The notes below the pieces were generated by a model. That model was not told the DNA's origin. It searched no databases and was given only the letters and a program-made list of their open reading frames with translations. From positions 1-14,951 of the forward strand of contig JAHRAM010000028.1 of NCBI GenBank assembly GCA_020027305.1: a stretch of DNA of 14,951 nucleotides, given 5' to 3'. Below, piece by piece: positions 1 through 7,671 of this stretch (position 1 is its first letter; the number at the start of each line of letters is the position of its first letter). The translations under genes and the position numbers were made by a program. The DNA is from Acidimicrobiia bacterium. Lineage in GTDB: Bacteria; Actinomycetota; Acidimicrobiia; Acidimicrobiales; Hopanoidiivorantaceae.

Positions 1-462
1 TATATGGAGGGCGGAGCCGACTGGTCGGCAACAGGCGGGAAATACATTTTAAGGGGCTATAACAAAAAATATGCCGATGAAAACCCAGCACTCTACGGGC
101 ACTACACTTTGATATGTTTGCCGCCGACATTTGTGGGTATCTTGGCTTACAACTCATTGACTTGGTTGAATGTTTTCCCAATGGCTCCCGACCGATGCTT
201 GATTTTTTCAGCTGGGCTATATGAAGGGAAAGTTCCATCTGGGAAATACACGAATTATTTTGTGGATGCTTTCTTTAAAGAAGACAAAGAAATTTGTGAG
301 CGAGTGCAAAAAGGCGTTCAGGCTCACCACACAAGCGGCGGGCGTCTAGTTGAAATGGAACGTATCGTTGTTGACTTCCACAATTATTTGGGAACTCGAA
401 TGTTTGGCGACCCTAAACCTGAGATTTATGCTGCCCCTGAGATGAGCAATATTTTGGGGTAG
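1..462 (+). CDS. Rieske-type aromatic ring-hydroxylating oxygenase alpha subunit, C-terminal fragment
   Basis: The reading frame is open from the first base to a TAG stop, so this is the 3' part of a gene that begins outside the window; about 153 codons are visible. The sequence matches the end of the catalytic domain of Rieske non-haem iron oxygenase alpha subunits: a beta-sheet segment (YGHYTLICLPP, then LNVFPMAPDR), followed by the terminal helix segment EDKEICERVQKGVQA and then GRLVEMER...DFHNYLG. In this family an acidic residue just before the ICE-x-VQ helix completes the 2-His-1-Asp iron site; the Asp of KEDKEICE is the likely candidate. The Rieske [2Fe-2S] domain and the iron-binding histidines lie upstream and cannot be checked. 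These enzymes hydroxylate or demethylate aromatics, or oxidise quaternary amines such as carnitine; the substrate cannot be read from this fragment. The gene converges on the Mrr-like gene with only 30 bp between the stops. Confidence 0.8.
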   Translation, partial: YMEGGADWSATGGKYILRGYNKKYADENPALYGHYTLICLPPTFVGILAYNSLTWLNVFPMAPDRCLIFSAGLYEGKVPSGKYTNYFVDAFFKEDKEICERVQKGVQAHHTSGGRLVEMERIVVDFHNYLGTRMFGDPKPEIYAAPEMSNILG

Positions 463-492
463 TTTTTATTTGTCTTAGGTTGGGTTTGATTT

Positions 493-1437
493 TTATTCTT
501 GCTTACCTTCAATGGTGAGGGTTTTTTGATAGCCAATTTCATATTCTCTTAGTAGGTCAATTAATTCATAGCCATCAATTAGTCTTACCAATTTTTCTTG
601 TGCGTATTTTCGCGCTGCTGATGTAAAAGAGGAGGTTGTAATAAAGATTGCCTTCTCGGCATTCTCACCATCCTTAGAGCCTAAGAGTTCTCGAATTTCT
701 TTCTCTTTAACTTTGATAGTAGGTTTGTATCTTTTGACTTGGATGACAAATTTAAAATTTAACAATCCTATTTCGAAGTGTCCTATGCCATCAATTCCAT
801 GGTCGCCGACATAAGGTGTTTCGACAATTTCTGCTCCCATTTTCCTTAATAGTTCTATGCATATAAGTTCAAATTCTCTGGGGTCAATATCTTCAGTAAT
901 TGTAAGCAAGTCTTTTTCTTTTTGTAATGACACCTCGTCTACTTCAAGCTCTTTCGCAGTTCCTTCGGGAATGTCTTCAAAATTAACATTGTCCTGATTT
1001 TTGTTTTTATTCGTATTTGAAGATTTTGTGTTTGCGGCGAACCAGCCTGTTTGTTTTATAAATTCTTGCCTTATTTGCTCAGCTACAGATGAATCATTGG
1101 GGCGGTCAATCAATTCTTTTGCACTTTCTCTCCCTTTCTCAGTCCATTCAACGATGCCTGTTCCAGTAGCTGGTTTTAAGTGTTTAGTTTTGCGTAAACC
1201 AGTTGCTGCCCAGTCTGCCTGTTCTTCTAGTAGCCCTACCATAATTGGAGGGCTTTTTTTCTTTACCTCTCGTTTGCTCACTTCCTCACTCATATCTAAC
1301 AAATCCCTGAGCCTTTCAGCCACTTCACGTTTATGTGCTTTACCTGCAAGATGAAATAGAGCGAACAGAATATATGGTGTTAAGTCTTTGGCAACTAAAG
1401 TTTTTTCAAATTTTGGGTCGCCCCACATGTTTGGCAT
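493..1437 (-). CDS. Mrr-type restriction endonuclease with N-terminal winged-helix domain
   Basis: This 314-residue protein is close to the usual length for Mrr proteins. The N-terminal part (about residues 15-110) looks like the Mrr_N winged helix, ending in a segment WTEKGRE typical of that domain. A charged Asn/Lys linker (about 137-151) follows. The C-terminal part (about 185-300) is the Mrr_cat endonuclease fold of the PD-(D/E)xK superfamily. FELICIELLRKMG (189-201) is the first helix, GDHGIDG (211-217) supplies the catalytic Asp216, and QVKRYK (233-238) supplies the Gln-x-Lys half of the site (Q233, K235). All expected catalytic residues are present, so it is probably active. Mrr nucleases cut foreign DNA with methylated bases; no companion methyltransferase is visible, which fits a type IV enzyme. 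The ATG is preceded by GAAGGA at 1443-1448, 5 bp away. It is the last gene of the minus-strand run, 27 bp after the binding protein, but a functional link to catabolism is unlikely. Confidence 0.85.
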   Translation of the reverse strand: MPNMWGDPKFEKTLVAKDLTPYILFALFHLAGKAHKREVAERLRDLLDMSEEVSKREVKKKSPPIMVGLLEEQADWAATGLRKTKHLKPATGTGIVEWTEKGRESAKELIDRPNDSSVAEQIRQEFIKQTGWFAANTKSSNTNKNKNQDNVNFEDIPEGTAKELEVDEVSLQKEKDLLTITEDIDPREFELICIELLRKMGAEIVETPYVGDHGIDGIGHFEIGLLNFKFVIQVKRYKPTIKVKEKEIRELLGSKDGENAEKAIFITTSSFTSAARKYAQEKLVRLIDGYELIDLLREYEIGYQKTLTIEGKQE

Positions 1438-1464
1438 TTTTATCCTTCGGGCGCGTCTTAAAAA

Positions 1465-2841
1465 TTATTCAGAATCTTTAAGAGGAGCTATTACAACTTT
1501 AGCTGGGCCTTGCTCACCTCTACTGCCATAGGTGAATATTGCGTATGAGTTTGTGGATGGCTCACCAGCGTCATTGAATTCTAGTGGGCCTGAAGCTCCG
1601 TCATAATCAATATCTATTCCCTCCAGCGCAAGATTGGCGCAATCTGCAAAACTCCTGCATTTTCTGCCCCCCTTAGTCACTCCATTAATTTCTTTAGCAA
1701 ACTCAAGTGGGTCAACGCTATTTGCCACTACAGATGCCAGTGCCAAAACGACAACAGCATCATACGTGGAGGCATTATAAACTACATCGTTTGCATCTGG
1801 CGCAAATTCTCGCAGGCTTGCATTAAACAATGGGTCGCCTTCAGGATGAGGAGTTGGATTGATGTCAATAATATGTTCAGCGCTCAAGGCTGGCCTATCT
1901 TTTTCTATTTTGTTTTTTGCTACTTTGCTGCCAAAGTCTTCAACTGTTGAATACATTCTGATATTGCTAGGCCCAACACCATGCTGTATCAAAGCATACA
2001 AAATATCAACCCCCTCCGCAAACGAGATTAAGAGAACAGAATCAATTCTTTTTGCTCGAGCCTGACTAGCAATGTTAATTGAATCGGGACGGTTAAATTC
2101 ATAGCCAGTAAACTGAGCGATGGTTGTGTTGCCAGTAGCTTCAAGACGATCCTTCACCCCTTGTGCCAGCTCACTCCCAAATCTGTCATTGCGAAAAATG
2201 ATGGCTATTCTTCTGGCACTGCTGTCATTTGCAATTTCATTAGCGATTACTTCTGCCCACAACTGATTAGAGCTGACGGTTCTAAATAGCAAGCCCCTGT
2301 CAGGATAATTGGTAAAGGTTTGTGTGCTTGAGGCTGGTGAAATCATAACAAGGTTTTCCTCTATCACTTTGTCTACGATGGATGTAGAGACAAGGCTTGA
2401 ATATGCCCCAACGATGCCATGAACTTCATCGTTTAGCAACAACTCAAGTGAATTGTCTGCAATGCTTGGGTCGGTGCCTGTGTCGTTGCTTATTAGTTCA
2501 ATATTTTTTCCCGCAGCCTTAATGTCGTTCACTGCAAGCTCTGCTGCCCGAACTGGTCCTAAGTCGTAATCTCTAAGTGCCCCAGTTCTGGGTGATAACA
2601 ACCCAATGCGAAGGGGTGTTTCGATTGGATTTTCAATTGCCCCACGATTACTACTGTTGTTGCCGCCATCACTGCTACCACCACCAGTACGATTGTTAAC
2701 TGCATTCCCAAAACCAATGCTGACAGTAGGGGAGCTACTACTATTATCGTCATTGCTATGAAGGCAGCTAGCGAGCATAAGCCCTAGCAATCCAACTATT
2801 AGAGTTGTTGCCAATATTTTGCTAAACATTTTATTTAACAT
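1465..2841 (-). CDS. Lipoprotein substrate-binding protein of a branched-chain-amino-acid-type ABC transporter (paralog 1)
   Basis: A 458-residue extracytoplasmic binding protein of the LivJ/Peripla_BP_6 class. The N-terminus is a lipoprotein signal: basic start, hydrophobic stretch, lipobox LASC with Cys26 as the predicted lipidation site. A low-complexity Ser/Asn/Gly linker (about 28-70) tethers the domain. The type I binding fold starts near residue 77 with LRIGLLSPRTGALRDYDLGP and includes LISPAS-like and LLFRTVSSNQLWAE segments shared with the neighbouring paralog. Two cysteines (C395, C401), spaced for a possible disulfide, precede DIDYDGASGPLEF (410-422). No permease or ATPase gene is nearby, so the partner transporter must be elsewhere, or the protein acts as a sensor. 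The ligand is unknown: amino acids, amides, urea and other small polar compounds are all known for this family, and context makes beta-amino acids, ureido compounds or nucleosides worth considering. Translation probably starts at the ATG at 2841; an in-frame ATG four codons later is an alternative. Confidence 0.88.
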   Translation of the reverse strand: MLNKMFSKILATTLIVGLLGLMLASCLHSNDDNSSSSPTVSIGFGNAVNNRTGGGSSDGGNNSSNRGAIENPIETPLRIGLLSPRTGALRDYDLGPVRAAELAVNDIKAAGKNIELISNDTGTDPSIADNSLELLLNDEVHGIVGAYSSLVSTSIVDKVIEENLVMISPASSTQTFTNYPDRGLLFRTVSSNQLWAEVIANEIANDSSARRIAIIFRNDRFGSELAQGVKDRLEATGNTTIAQFTGYEFNRPDSINIASQARAKRIDSVLLISFAEGVDILYALIQHGVGPSNIRMYSTVEDFGSKVAKNKIEKDRPALSAEHIIDINPTPHPEGDPLFNASLREFAPDANDVVYNASTYDAVVVLALASVVANSVDPLEFAKEINGVTKGGRKCRSFADCANLALEGIDIDYDGASGPLEFNDAGEPSTNSYAIFTYGSRGEQGPAKVVIAPLKDSE

Positions 2842-3161
2842 TTTTCTTTAATCTCCCTCGCTGGTATTCCGCTTGTAATTTTGTAAATTCTGCAATTTTG
2901 CAATTCTGCAATTCTATGATTTATATTTTTATAATTTTGTTAGGAATTTGCCCTTTAGCATTTAACATCTTATTTAGTCATTTAAAATTTTAGCCGATTT
3001 ATCTTTAGGCACAACACTGAGGATTATTGTACGCCTTATTTTTATTTGCTATCTCCCTATGGTTTAAGTTAATTCTATTTGTTATTTTTTGTTTTCCCGC
3101 AATCCTAATTTCTTAAACTCAAATATTTAAAATGCAACTATTCCTCTTGTCTAGTGTTATT
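2842..3161. other. AT-rich spacer between the two binding-protein genes
   Basis: This 320-bp gap is the longest in the window. I see no open frame with coding character, no RNA gene and no convincing hairpin followed by a T-run. It is strongly AT-rich and contains short tandem repeats near the start of paralog 1 (listed separately). A GAGGGAG-like purine run lies about 10 bp before the paralog 1 ATG and could serve as its ribosome-binding site. The length suggests that paralog 1 has its own promoter, or that the two genes are separately controlled, but I cannot pick out a reliable promoter. Confidence 0.5.
2874..2915. repeat. Degenerate tandem repeat, about 9-bp unit, five copies
   Basis: Read on the plus strand, the units are TGTAATTT, TGTAAATTC, TGCAATTTT, GCAATTC and TGCAATTCT. 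Lengths vary from 7 to 9 bp and the copies share a core TG(C/T)AATT. The array sits 33-74 bp upstream of the paralog 1 start codon. It may be simple slippage-derived sequence. Confidence 0.55.
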
Positions 3162-4499
3162 TTATTCCGTTATTACTACTACTCGCTCAGGGCCAGGTTG
3201 GCCGTTTTCCCCATAAGTAAATATTTTATAGGAATTAAAGCTTGGTTCACCAGCATCGGTAAATTCTAGAGGGCTGGATGCTCCATCATAGTCAATGTCT
3301 ATGCCCCTTTCAATTAGGTCACCACATCCCCTATAGCTTGTGCATTTTCTTCCCCCACGGGTAACACCAACTATTTCTTTTGAAAATTCCAGTGGGTCAG
3401 CACTGTTTGCAACAAGCGATGCCAGAGCCATAATCACAATGGCGTCATAGGTAGAACCGTTATAAGGAGTTTCAGTCACATCATCAGCAAAGTGAGATAG
3501 TCGCCCAACAAAAGATGGGTCGGCATTTGGGTGAGGGGTTGGGTTGATGTTAACAATTCCATTTATCTTGCCGGGGTCATCGGGGTCAACAATGTTTCCC
3601 AAGTCTCGAAATCTATCAGATAGATAAATCGCCACATCGGGCGGGTTTATACCTTGGTTGATTAGCTCTCTTGTGATGTCATCGCCTTCTCTAAAAGCAA
3701 CAAGAAACAAAGCATCAATATCGTCTTTTCTAATTTGGCGAACGATTTGAATTGGGTCGGGCTCAGCAGTGCCATATTTGTAGAACTGAACAACTTCCAC
3801 CCCTGCCTGCATAAGTCGGTCATGAGTTCCTTCTGCCAGCTCATTGCCAAAGGCATCATCTCGATAAACGATGGCAAGTCGCTTGTGCCCATTTGTGAGA
3901 ATTTCATCCACTGTAACTTTTGCCCATAACTGATTAGAGCTAACGGTTCTAAAGAGCAATCCATTGTCGTCATAAGTTGTGAACTGCTTTGTGCTTGCAG
4001 CTGGCGAAATCACTACTACATTTTGAGAAAGGATGGTTGGAATGGTTCCTAGCGAAACTGAAGAACTAAAGGGGCCAACAATTCCATGAACCCCAGCGGA
4101 TAGCAACTCTTTGGCGTTTTTTGTGGCAACCTCTATGTTGGTTCCGCTGTCTCGGTGGCTAAATGTAATATTTCCACCAGCTTCATTTATTTCTTTTGCT
4201 GCTAGCTCAGCTGCTCTGAGTGGGCCTGTTGCATAAGTTCCAAGTGAGCCTGAGCGGGGAGACAGTAACCCTATTTTGAGCTCATGGATTGTGTCGCCGC
4301 TTGTTTCAGGAAGCTCACTTGTGTTTGTTGCCACATTTGTTTCTGCCGATTCGCTTGTTTCTATAACCTCATCGTTTGTATGGTTGCAACTAGCGAGTAG
4401 GGAGGCAAATATTGTTGCCCCAACAATTAGAGATATGGAAAAAATTAGCGGGCGAAATTTAAACCTCAGCGAAAGCAATTTCTCAGTCAAAAACTTCAC
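3162..4499 (-). CDS. Lipoprotein substrate-binding protein of a branched-chain-amino-acid-type ABC transporter (paralog 2)
   Basis: A 445-residue paralog of the next gene downstream, with the same architecture: signal peptide with lipobox LLASC (Cys38), a short acidic/Thr/Ser linker (to about residue 72) without the Asn/Gly-rich stretch of paralog 1, and a type I binding fold starting at ELKIGLLSPRSGSLGTYATGP. Shared landmarks include LLFRTVSSNQLWA, NINPTPHP-like, YN-STYDA and GGRKC...C (C386, C392), followed by DIDYDGASSPLEF (401-413). The pair clearly arose by tandem duplication but has diverged substantially. Its start is uncertain: the frame is closed by TAG immediately before a GTG codon at 4499, which is the earliest possible start. 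No good ribosome-binding site is visible, and downstream TTG codons are possible. It follows mmsA by only 35 bp in the same direction, so co-transcription with the pyrimidine genes is plausible, and a role in uptake or sensing of a related compound is inferred from that alone. Confidence 0.87.
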   Translation of the reverse strand: MKFLTEKLLSLRFKFRPLIFSISLIVGATIFASLLASCNHTNDEVIETSESAETNVATNTSELPETSGDTIHELKIGLLSPRSGSLGTYATGPLRAAELAAKEINEAGGNITFSHRDSGTNIEVATKNAKELLSAGVHGIVGPFSSSVSLGTIPTILSQNVVVISPAASTKQFTTYDDNGLLFRTVSSNQLWAKVTVDEILTNGHKRLAIVYRDDAFGNELAEGTHDRLMQAGVEVVQFYKYGTAEPDPIQIVRQIRKDDIDALFLVAFREGDDITRELINQGINPPDVAIYLSDRFRDLGNIVDPDDPGKINGIVNINPTPHPNADPSFVGRLSHFADDVTETPYNGSTYDAIVIMALASLVANSADPLEFSKEIVGVTRGGRKCTSYRGCGDLIERGIDIDYDGASSPLEFTDAGEPSFNSYKIFTYGENGQPGPERVVVITE

Positions 4500-4534
4500 C
4501 TATTTAAATCGCTACTGCAAAAATAATTGCCAGC

Positions 4535-6022
4535 TTAGCGATTTTGGGGGAAGCCCAGATTTATCTGGGAAGTGGCTGGGTCTGGCCATCGAGTGGTCAC
4601 GACCTTTGATTGGGTATAAAAGTGAACGCCTTCTGGGCCATAAATATGGGTATCACCAAACAGCGAGCCTTTCCAACCGCCGAATGAGAAATATGAAACT
4701 GGCACAGGGATTGGAACATTCACCCCAACCATTCCACAGTTGACTTCATGGGCGAATTGGCGAGCAGCTCCGCCATCACGGGTAAAGATTGAAGTTCCAT
4801 TTCCAAACGGGCTGACGTTCACCAGCTCCACAGCTTCCTCATAGCTTTCTTCTCGAACCACCGATAGCACTGGCCCAAAAATCTCTTCCTTATAGCAAGT
4901 CATATCGGTTGTGACATTGTCAAGCAGGGTTAGCCCGAGGAAATACCCGTTGCCGTCAAATGTGTCTTCACGCCCATCTCGCACAATGGTGGCTCCCTCT
5001 TTTACGCCAGTCTCAATATAGCCAGCCACTTTTTCCATATGCTCTTTGGTAACCAGCGGGCCCATTTCTGAATCGGGGTCAATTCCATCGCCGACCTTCA
5101 CTTTGTCTAGCCGTGCTTCAATGGCGTCTACTAGGCGGTCGCCCACATCCCCAACAGCTACTACGACAGAAATCGCCATACAACGTTCGCCGCAAGTTCC
5201 ATAAGCAGCACTTATAGCATTGTCAGCGGCCACATCTACATCGGCATCTGGCAGAACAATCATATGATTTTTTGCCCCACCTAGAGCTTGAACCCGTTTG
5301 CCGTTGGCAGAAGCTGTGGCATATATGCTTTTGGCAATTGGGGTTGAACCGACAAAGCTAACGGCTTCTACATCGGGGTGTTCTAGCAAGCGGTCGACTG
5401 CTTCCTTGTCGCCGTTGATAAGATTGACAACACCAGCGGGAACCCCAGCTTTTGCCAGAAGCTCCATCGTGAAAAGCGGAGCCGAAGGATCTTTTTCAGA
5501 GGGCTTTAGCACGAAAGTATTTCCACATCCAATGGCGGTTGGATACATCCACATTGGAACCATCGCTGGGAAGTTAAACGGAGTTATTCCAGCTACCACG
5601 CCCAAAGGTTGCTTGATGGAATGCACATCAACGTCAGTTGAAGCCTGCTCAGTGAACTCACCTTTTATAAGCTGCCCGATTCCATAGGCGTATTCAATGT
5701 TTTCTAACCCACGAGCTACTTCACCAAGCGAGTCGCTTAGAACTTTGCCGTTTTCACGGGTCAGGTGCTGAGCGATGTCATTTTTGTGCTTGTCTACCAA
5801 ATCACGAAGGCGGAACAAAACGTCAATGCGGTGAGCGATTGGCACGGTGCGCCATTCTTCAAAAGCCTCTTTAGCAACTGCTACTACGTGGTCAACCTCT
5901 TCAACTGAGGCGAAATCTACTTCGGCGATTTGTTCGCCAGTTGCTGGGTTAAATACTGGGCCACTTCTGCCCGACTTTCCAGGGGTCAGTTTGCCATCAA
6001 TCCAGTGGTGAATTTTTTCCAT
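4535..6022 (-). CDS. mmsA: CoA-acylating methylmalonate-/malonate-semialdehyde dehydrogenase
   Basis: A 495-residue aldehyde dehydrogenase of normal family length. It oxidises methylmalonate or malonate semialdehyde with NAD+ and CoA, releasing CO2 and forming propionyl-CoA or acetyl-CoA. Visible landmarks are the NAD-binding PFNFP (148-152, with Asn150), KPSE (173-176), FVGST (223-227) and the nucleophile Cys281 in GERCMA. ALGGAKNH (246-253) replaces the usual ELGGK motif and so lacks the general-base Glu of ordinary aldehyde dehydrogenases; this substitution is diagnostic of the MmsA/IolA family. IFGPVLSV and the terminal FGGWKGSLFGD are also typical. In this locus it would finish beta-alanine and 3-aminoisobutyrate breakdown after the aminotransferase; a valine or inositol role is the alternative but no such genes are adjacent. 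The ATG is preceded by AAAGGA (6033-6038), 10 bp away. A 213-bp repeat-rich spacer precedes it, suggesting its own promoter. Confidence 0.95.
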   Translation of the reverse strand: MEKIHHWIDGKLTPGKSGRSGPVFNPATGEQIAEVDFASVEEVDHVVAVAKEAFEEWRTVPIAHRIDVLFRLRDLVDKHKNDIAQHLTRENGKVLSDSLGEVARGLENIEYAYGIGQLIKGEFTEQASTDVDVHSIKQPLGVVAGITPFNFPAMVPMWMYPTAIGCGNTFVLKPSEKDPSAPLFTMELLAKAGVPAGVVNLINGDKEAVDRLLEHPDVEAVSFVGSTPIAKSIYATASANGKRVQALGGAKNHMIVLPDADVDVAADNAISAAYGTCGERCMAISVVVAVGDVGDRLVDAIEARLDKVKVGDGIDPDSEMGPLVTKEHMEKVAGYIETGVKEGATIVRDGREDTFDGNGYFLGLTLLDNVTTDMTCYKEEIFGPVLSVVREESYEEAVELVNVSPFGNGTSIFTRDGGAARQFAHEVNCGMVGVNVPIPVPVSYFSFGGWKGSLFGDTHIYGPEGVHFYTQSKVVTTRWPDPATSQINLGFPQNR

Positions 6023-6041
6023 TTTAATTTGTTCCTTTACT

Positions 6042-6190
6042 TGTTTTATATTTCGCTGTTTTTATTTTGTCTATTTCTTATTTCGTCTGCTTATTTTTCC
6101 TGTTTTATATTTCGCTGTTTTTGTATTTTCTGTCGCTTATTTCGCTGTTTTTATTCCGCCTACGTTTATATCCCGCTTTTACATTCCGTT
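6042..6190. repeat. Degenerate tandem repeat, about 30-bp unit, upstream of mmsA
   Basis: Five consecutive units of 29-30 bp begin at 6042, 6071, 6101, 6131 and 6161. The shared core on the plus strand is TTATTTCGCTGTTTTTATT. The core hexamers TTCGCT/TTCGTC fall at 6052, 6082, 6111 and 6141, so the spacing is very regular at 29-30 bp; the fifth unit is more decayed. Units 1 and 3 share 22 identical bases. The array lies between the dihydropyrimidinase stop and the mmsA ribosome-binding site. It has no unique spacers, so it is not a CRISPR array. The period is close to three helical turns, which would place any bound protein on one face of the DNA. Confidence 0.7.
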
Positions 6191-6235
6191 TTTAGTTTTT
6201 CCTACTTTAATCTTTGCCATTACAAGTTTAGTTTC

Positions 6236-7648
6236 TTAGCGGAGATATTGGGTTAGCCCTCTCTTCAAATATTTTCCATCGCCTTTGGCGCCGTGATATT
6301 TTTTGTCAGCGATAAGAGTTTTGCCTCGGCTCAAAACGGTTTCAACAGCACCATTTATTTCAAACCCTTCCCACGCTGAATAATCCATGTTCATATGGTG
6401 GGTGTCAACCGATATTTTGGTTTTGCCTTTGGGGTCATAAACCACGATGTCGGCATCTGCTCCTGGGGCAATTACGCCTTTTTGCCCGTATAGCCCAAAC
6501 ATCCTTGCGGGGGTTGTAGAACAAGTTTCTACCCAACGTTCCAAGCTCAGCTCGCCAGCAACTACGCCTTGATATATGAGATCCATTCGATGCTCCACGC
6601 CGCCAATTCCATTTGGAATATCACGAAAATCTTCCAGCCCAAGTTCCTTTTGTTCTTTCATACAAAATGGGCAGTGGTCGGTTGAAACGATGCTGAGATC
6701 GTTAGTGCGAAGCCCACGCCAGAGGTCGCCATGGTGCGTCTCTTCTTTTGTGCGAAGTGGGGGGGAACAAACATAGCCAGCCCCAGCGAACCCTTTTGCG
6801 CCTAAGTGTTCTTCTAAATTCAAATAGAGATATTGCGGGCAAGTTTCAGCAAAGACATTGTGCCCTTGACTTCTTGCCTCTGCCACATTTGCCAGTGCCT
6901 CAGAAGCAGAAAGGTGAACGAAATAGACAGGTGCTCCTGCCACCAGCGCCAGCTGGATTGCTCGATATGTTGCCTCGCCCTCTAGTTTGGGCGGGCGGGT
7001 AATACCATGATAGATTGGGTCGGTTTGCCCTCTTGCAGCAGCTTGTTCGGCGATGACATCAATAGCAATTCCATTTTCAGCATGCATCATTATGAGCGCT
7101 CCATTAGAAGAGGCCTGTTGCATGGCTCGCAAGATTTGGCCGTCATCTGAATAAAACACTCCTGGATATGCCATAAAGAGTTTGAAGCTGGTGATGCCTT
7201 CATCAACTAGGATGTCCATTTCTTTGAGCGCCTGTTCGTCAACGCCTCCCAAAATCACGTGGAAGCCATAATCAATGGCGCAGTTTCCTTCAGCTTTTGT
7301 GAACCAGCTATCTAGGCTTTCTCGAACATTTTCGCCCGTGCGTTGAACGGCAAAATCAATGATAGTAGTTGTGCCACCCCAAGCTGCTGCTCGAGTTCCA
7401 GTCTCAAAAGTGTCAGAAGCAAATGTTCCGCCAAACGGAAGTTCCATATGGGTGTGAACATCAATGCCCCCAGGAACTACATATTTATCAGAGGCATCAA
7501 TAATTTCAGCATTTCCATTTTCGGCAGTGGTTTTTGCCAATTCTGAATCGGGTGCCAGCAGTGCCTCAATCTTTTCTTCGCCTACCAAAACATCCAACTC
7601 TTGGATTCCTTGTGGGCTGATGACACTCCCACCTTTAATTAGCTTCAT
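6236..7648 (-). CDS. hydA: Dihydropyrimidinase (D-hydantoinase family)
   Basis: A 470-residue cyclic amidohydrolase, the usual length for the family. It hydrolyses 5,6-dihydrouracil or dihydrothymine to N-carbamoyl-beta-alanine or N-carbamoyl-3-aminoisobutyrate in the cytosol. The binuclear metal site is complete: HTH (His65, His67) in GGIDVHTHMEL, the lysine expected to be carboxylated (Lys156 in GITSFKLFMAYPG), His189 in MMHAENG, His245 in VHLSA and Asp324 in STDHCPF. Tyr161 of FMAYPG corresponds to the substrate-contacting Tyr of the family. A hydantoinase acting on other cyclic amides is possible from sequence alone, but the flanking beta-ureidopropionase, aminotransferase and MmsA make pyrimidine degradation the best call. 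The start is well supported by AAAAGGAGG at 7658-7666, 9 bp before the ATG. The gene lies 23 bp after the aminotransferase, so the two are probably co-transcribed. Confidence 0.95.
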   Translation of the reverse strand: MKLIKGGSVISPQGIQELDVLVGEEKIEALLAPDSELAKTTAENGNAEIIDASDKYVVPGGIDVHTHMELPFGGTFASDTFETGTRAAAWGGTTTIIDFAVQRTGENVRESLDSWFTKAEGNCAIDYGFHVILGGVDEQALKEMDILVDEGITSFKLFMAYPGVFYSDDGQILRAMQQASSNGALIMMHAENGIAIDVIAEQAAARGQTDPIYHGITRPPKLEGEATYRAIQLALVAGAPVYFVHLSASEALANVAEARSQGHNVFAETCPQYLYLNLEEHLGAKGFAGAGYVCSPPLRTKEETHHGDLWRGLRTNDLSIVSTDHCPFCMKEQKELGLEDFRDIPNGIGGVEHRMDLIYQGVVAGELSLERWVETCSTTPARMFGLYGQKGVIAPGADADIVVYDPKGKTKISVDTHHMNMDYSAWEGFEINGAVETVLSRGKTLIADKKYHGAKGDGKYLKRGLTQYLR

Positions 7649-7657
7649 ATTCCTTTG

Positions 7658-7666
7658 CCTCCTTTT
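7658..7666 (-). promoter_or_regulatory. Strong ribosome-binding site of the dihydropyrimidinase gene
   Basis: AAAAGGAGG on the minus strand lies 9 bp before the ATG at 7648. It is a near-perfect Shine-Dalgarno sequence and fixes the start codon. It sits inside the 23-bp gap after the aminotransferase stop. Only this gene and the beta-ureidopropionase gene have such strong sites here; the aminotransferase and the SDR have weak ones. Confidence 0.8.
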
Positions 7667-7671
7667 TATAT

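Noticed and set aside
3005..3045. Possible terminator hairpin (AGGCACA ... TACGCCT followed by a T-rich stretch)
   Set aside because: Only four consecutive pairs form before mismatches and the loop is long, so it does not reach a convincing intrinsic terminator.
4276..4743. Plus-strand open frame of 155 codons
   Set aside because: It runs antisense across the start of binding-protein paralog 2 and the end of mmsA, both well supported by family motifs; its translation resembles no family.
6042..6190. Possible CRISPR array because units are about 30 bp
   Set aside because: Units are directly joined and degenerate, with no unique spacers, and no cas genes are present.
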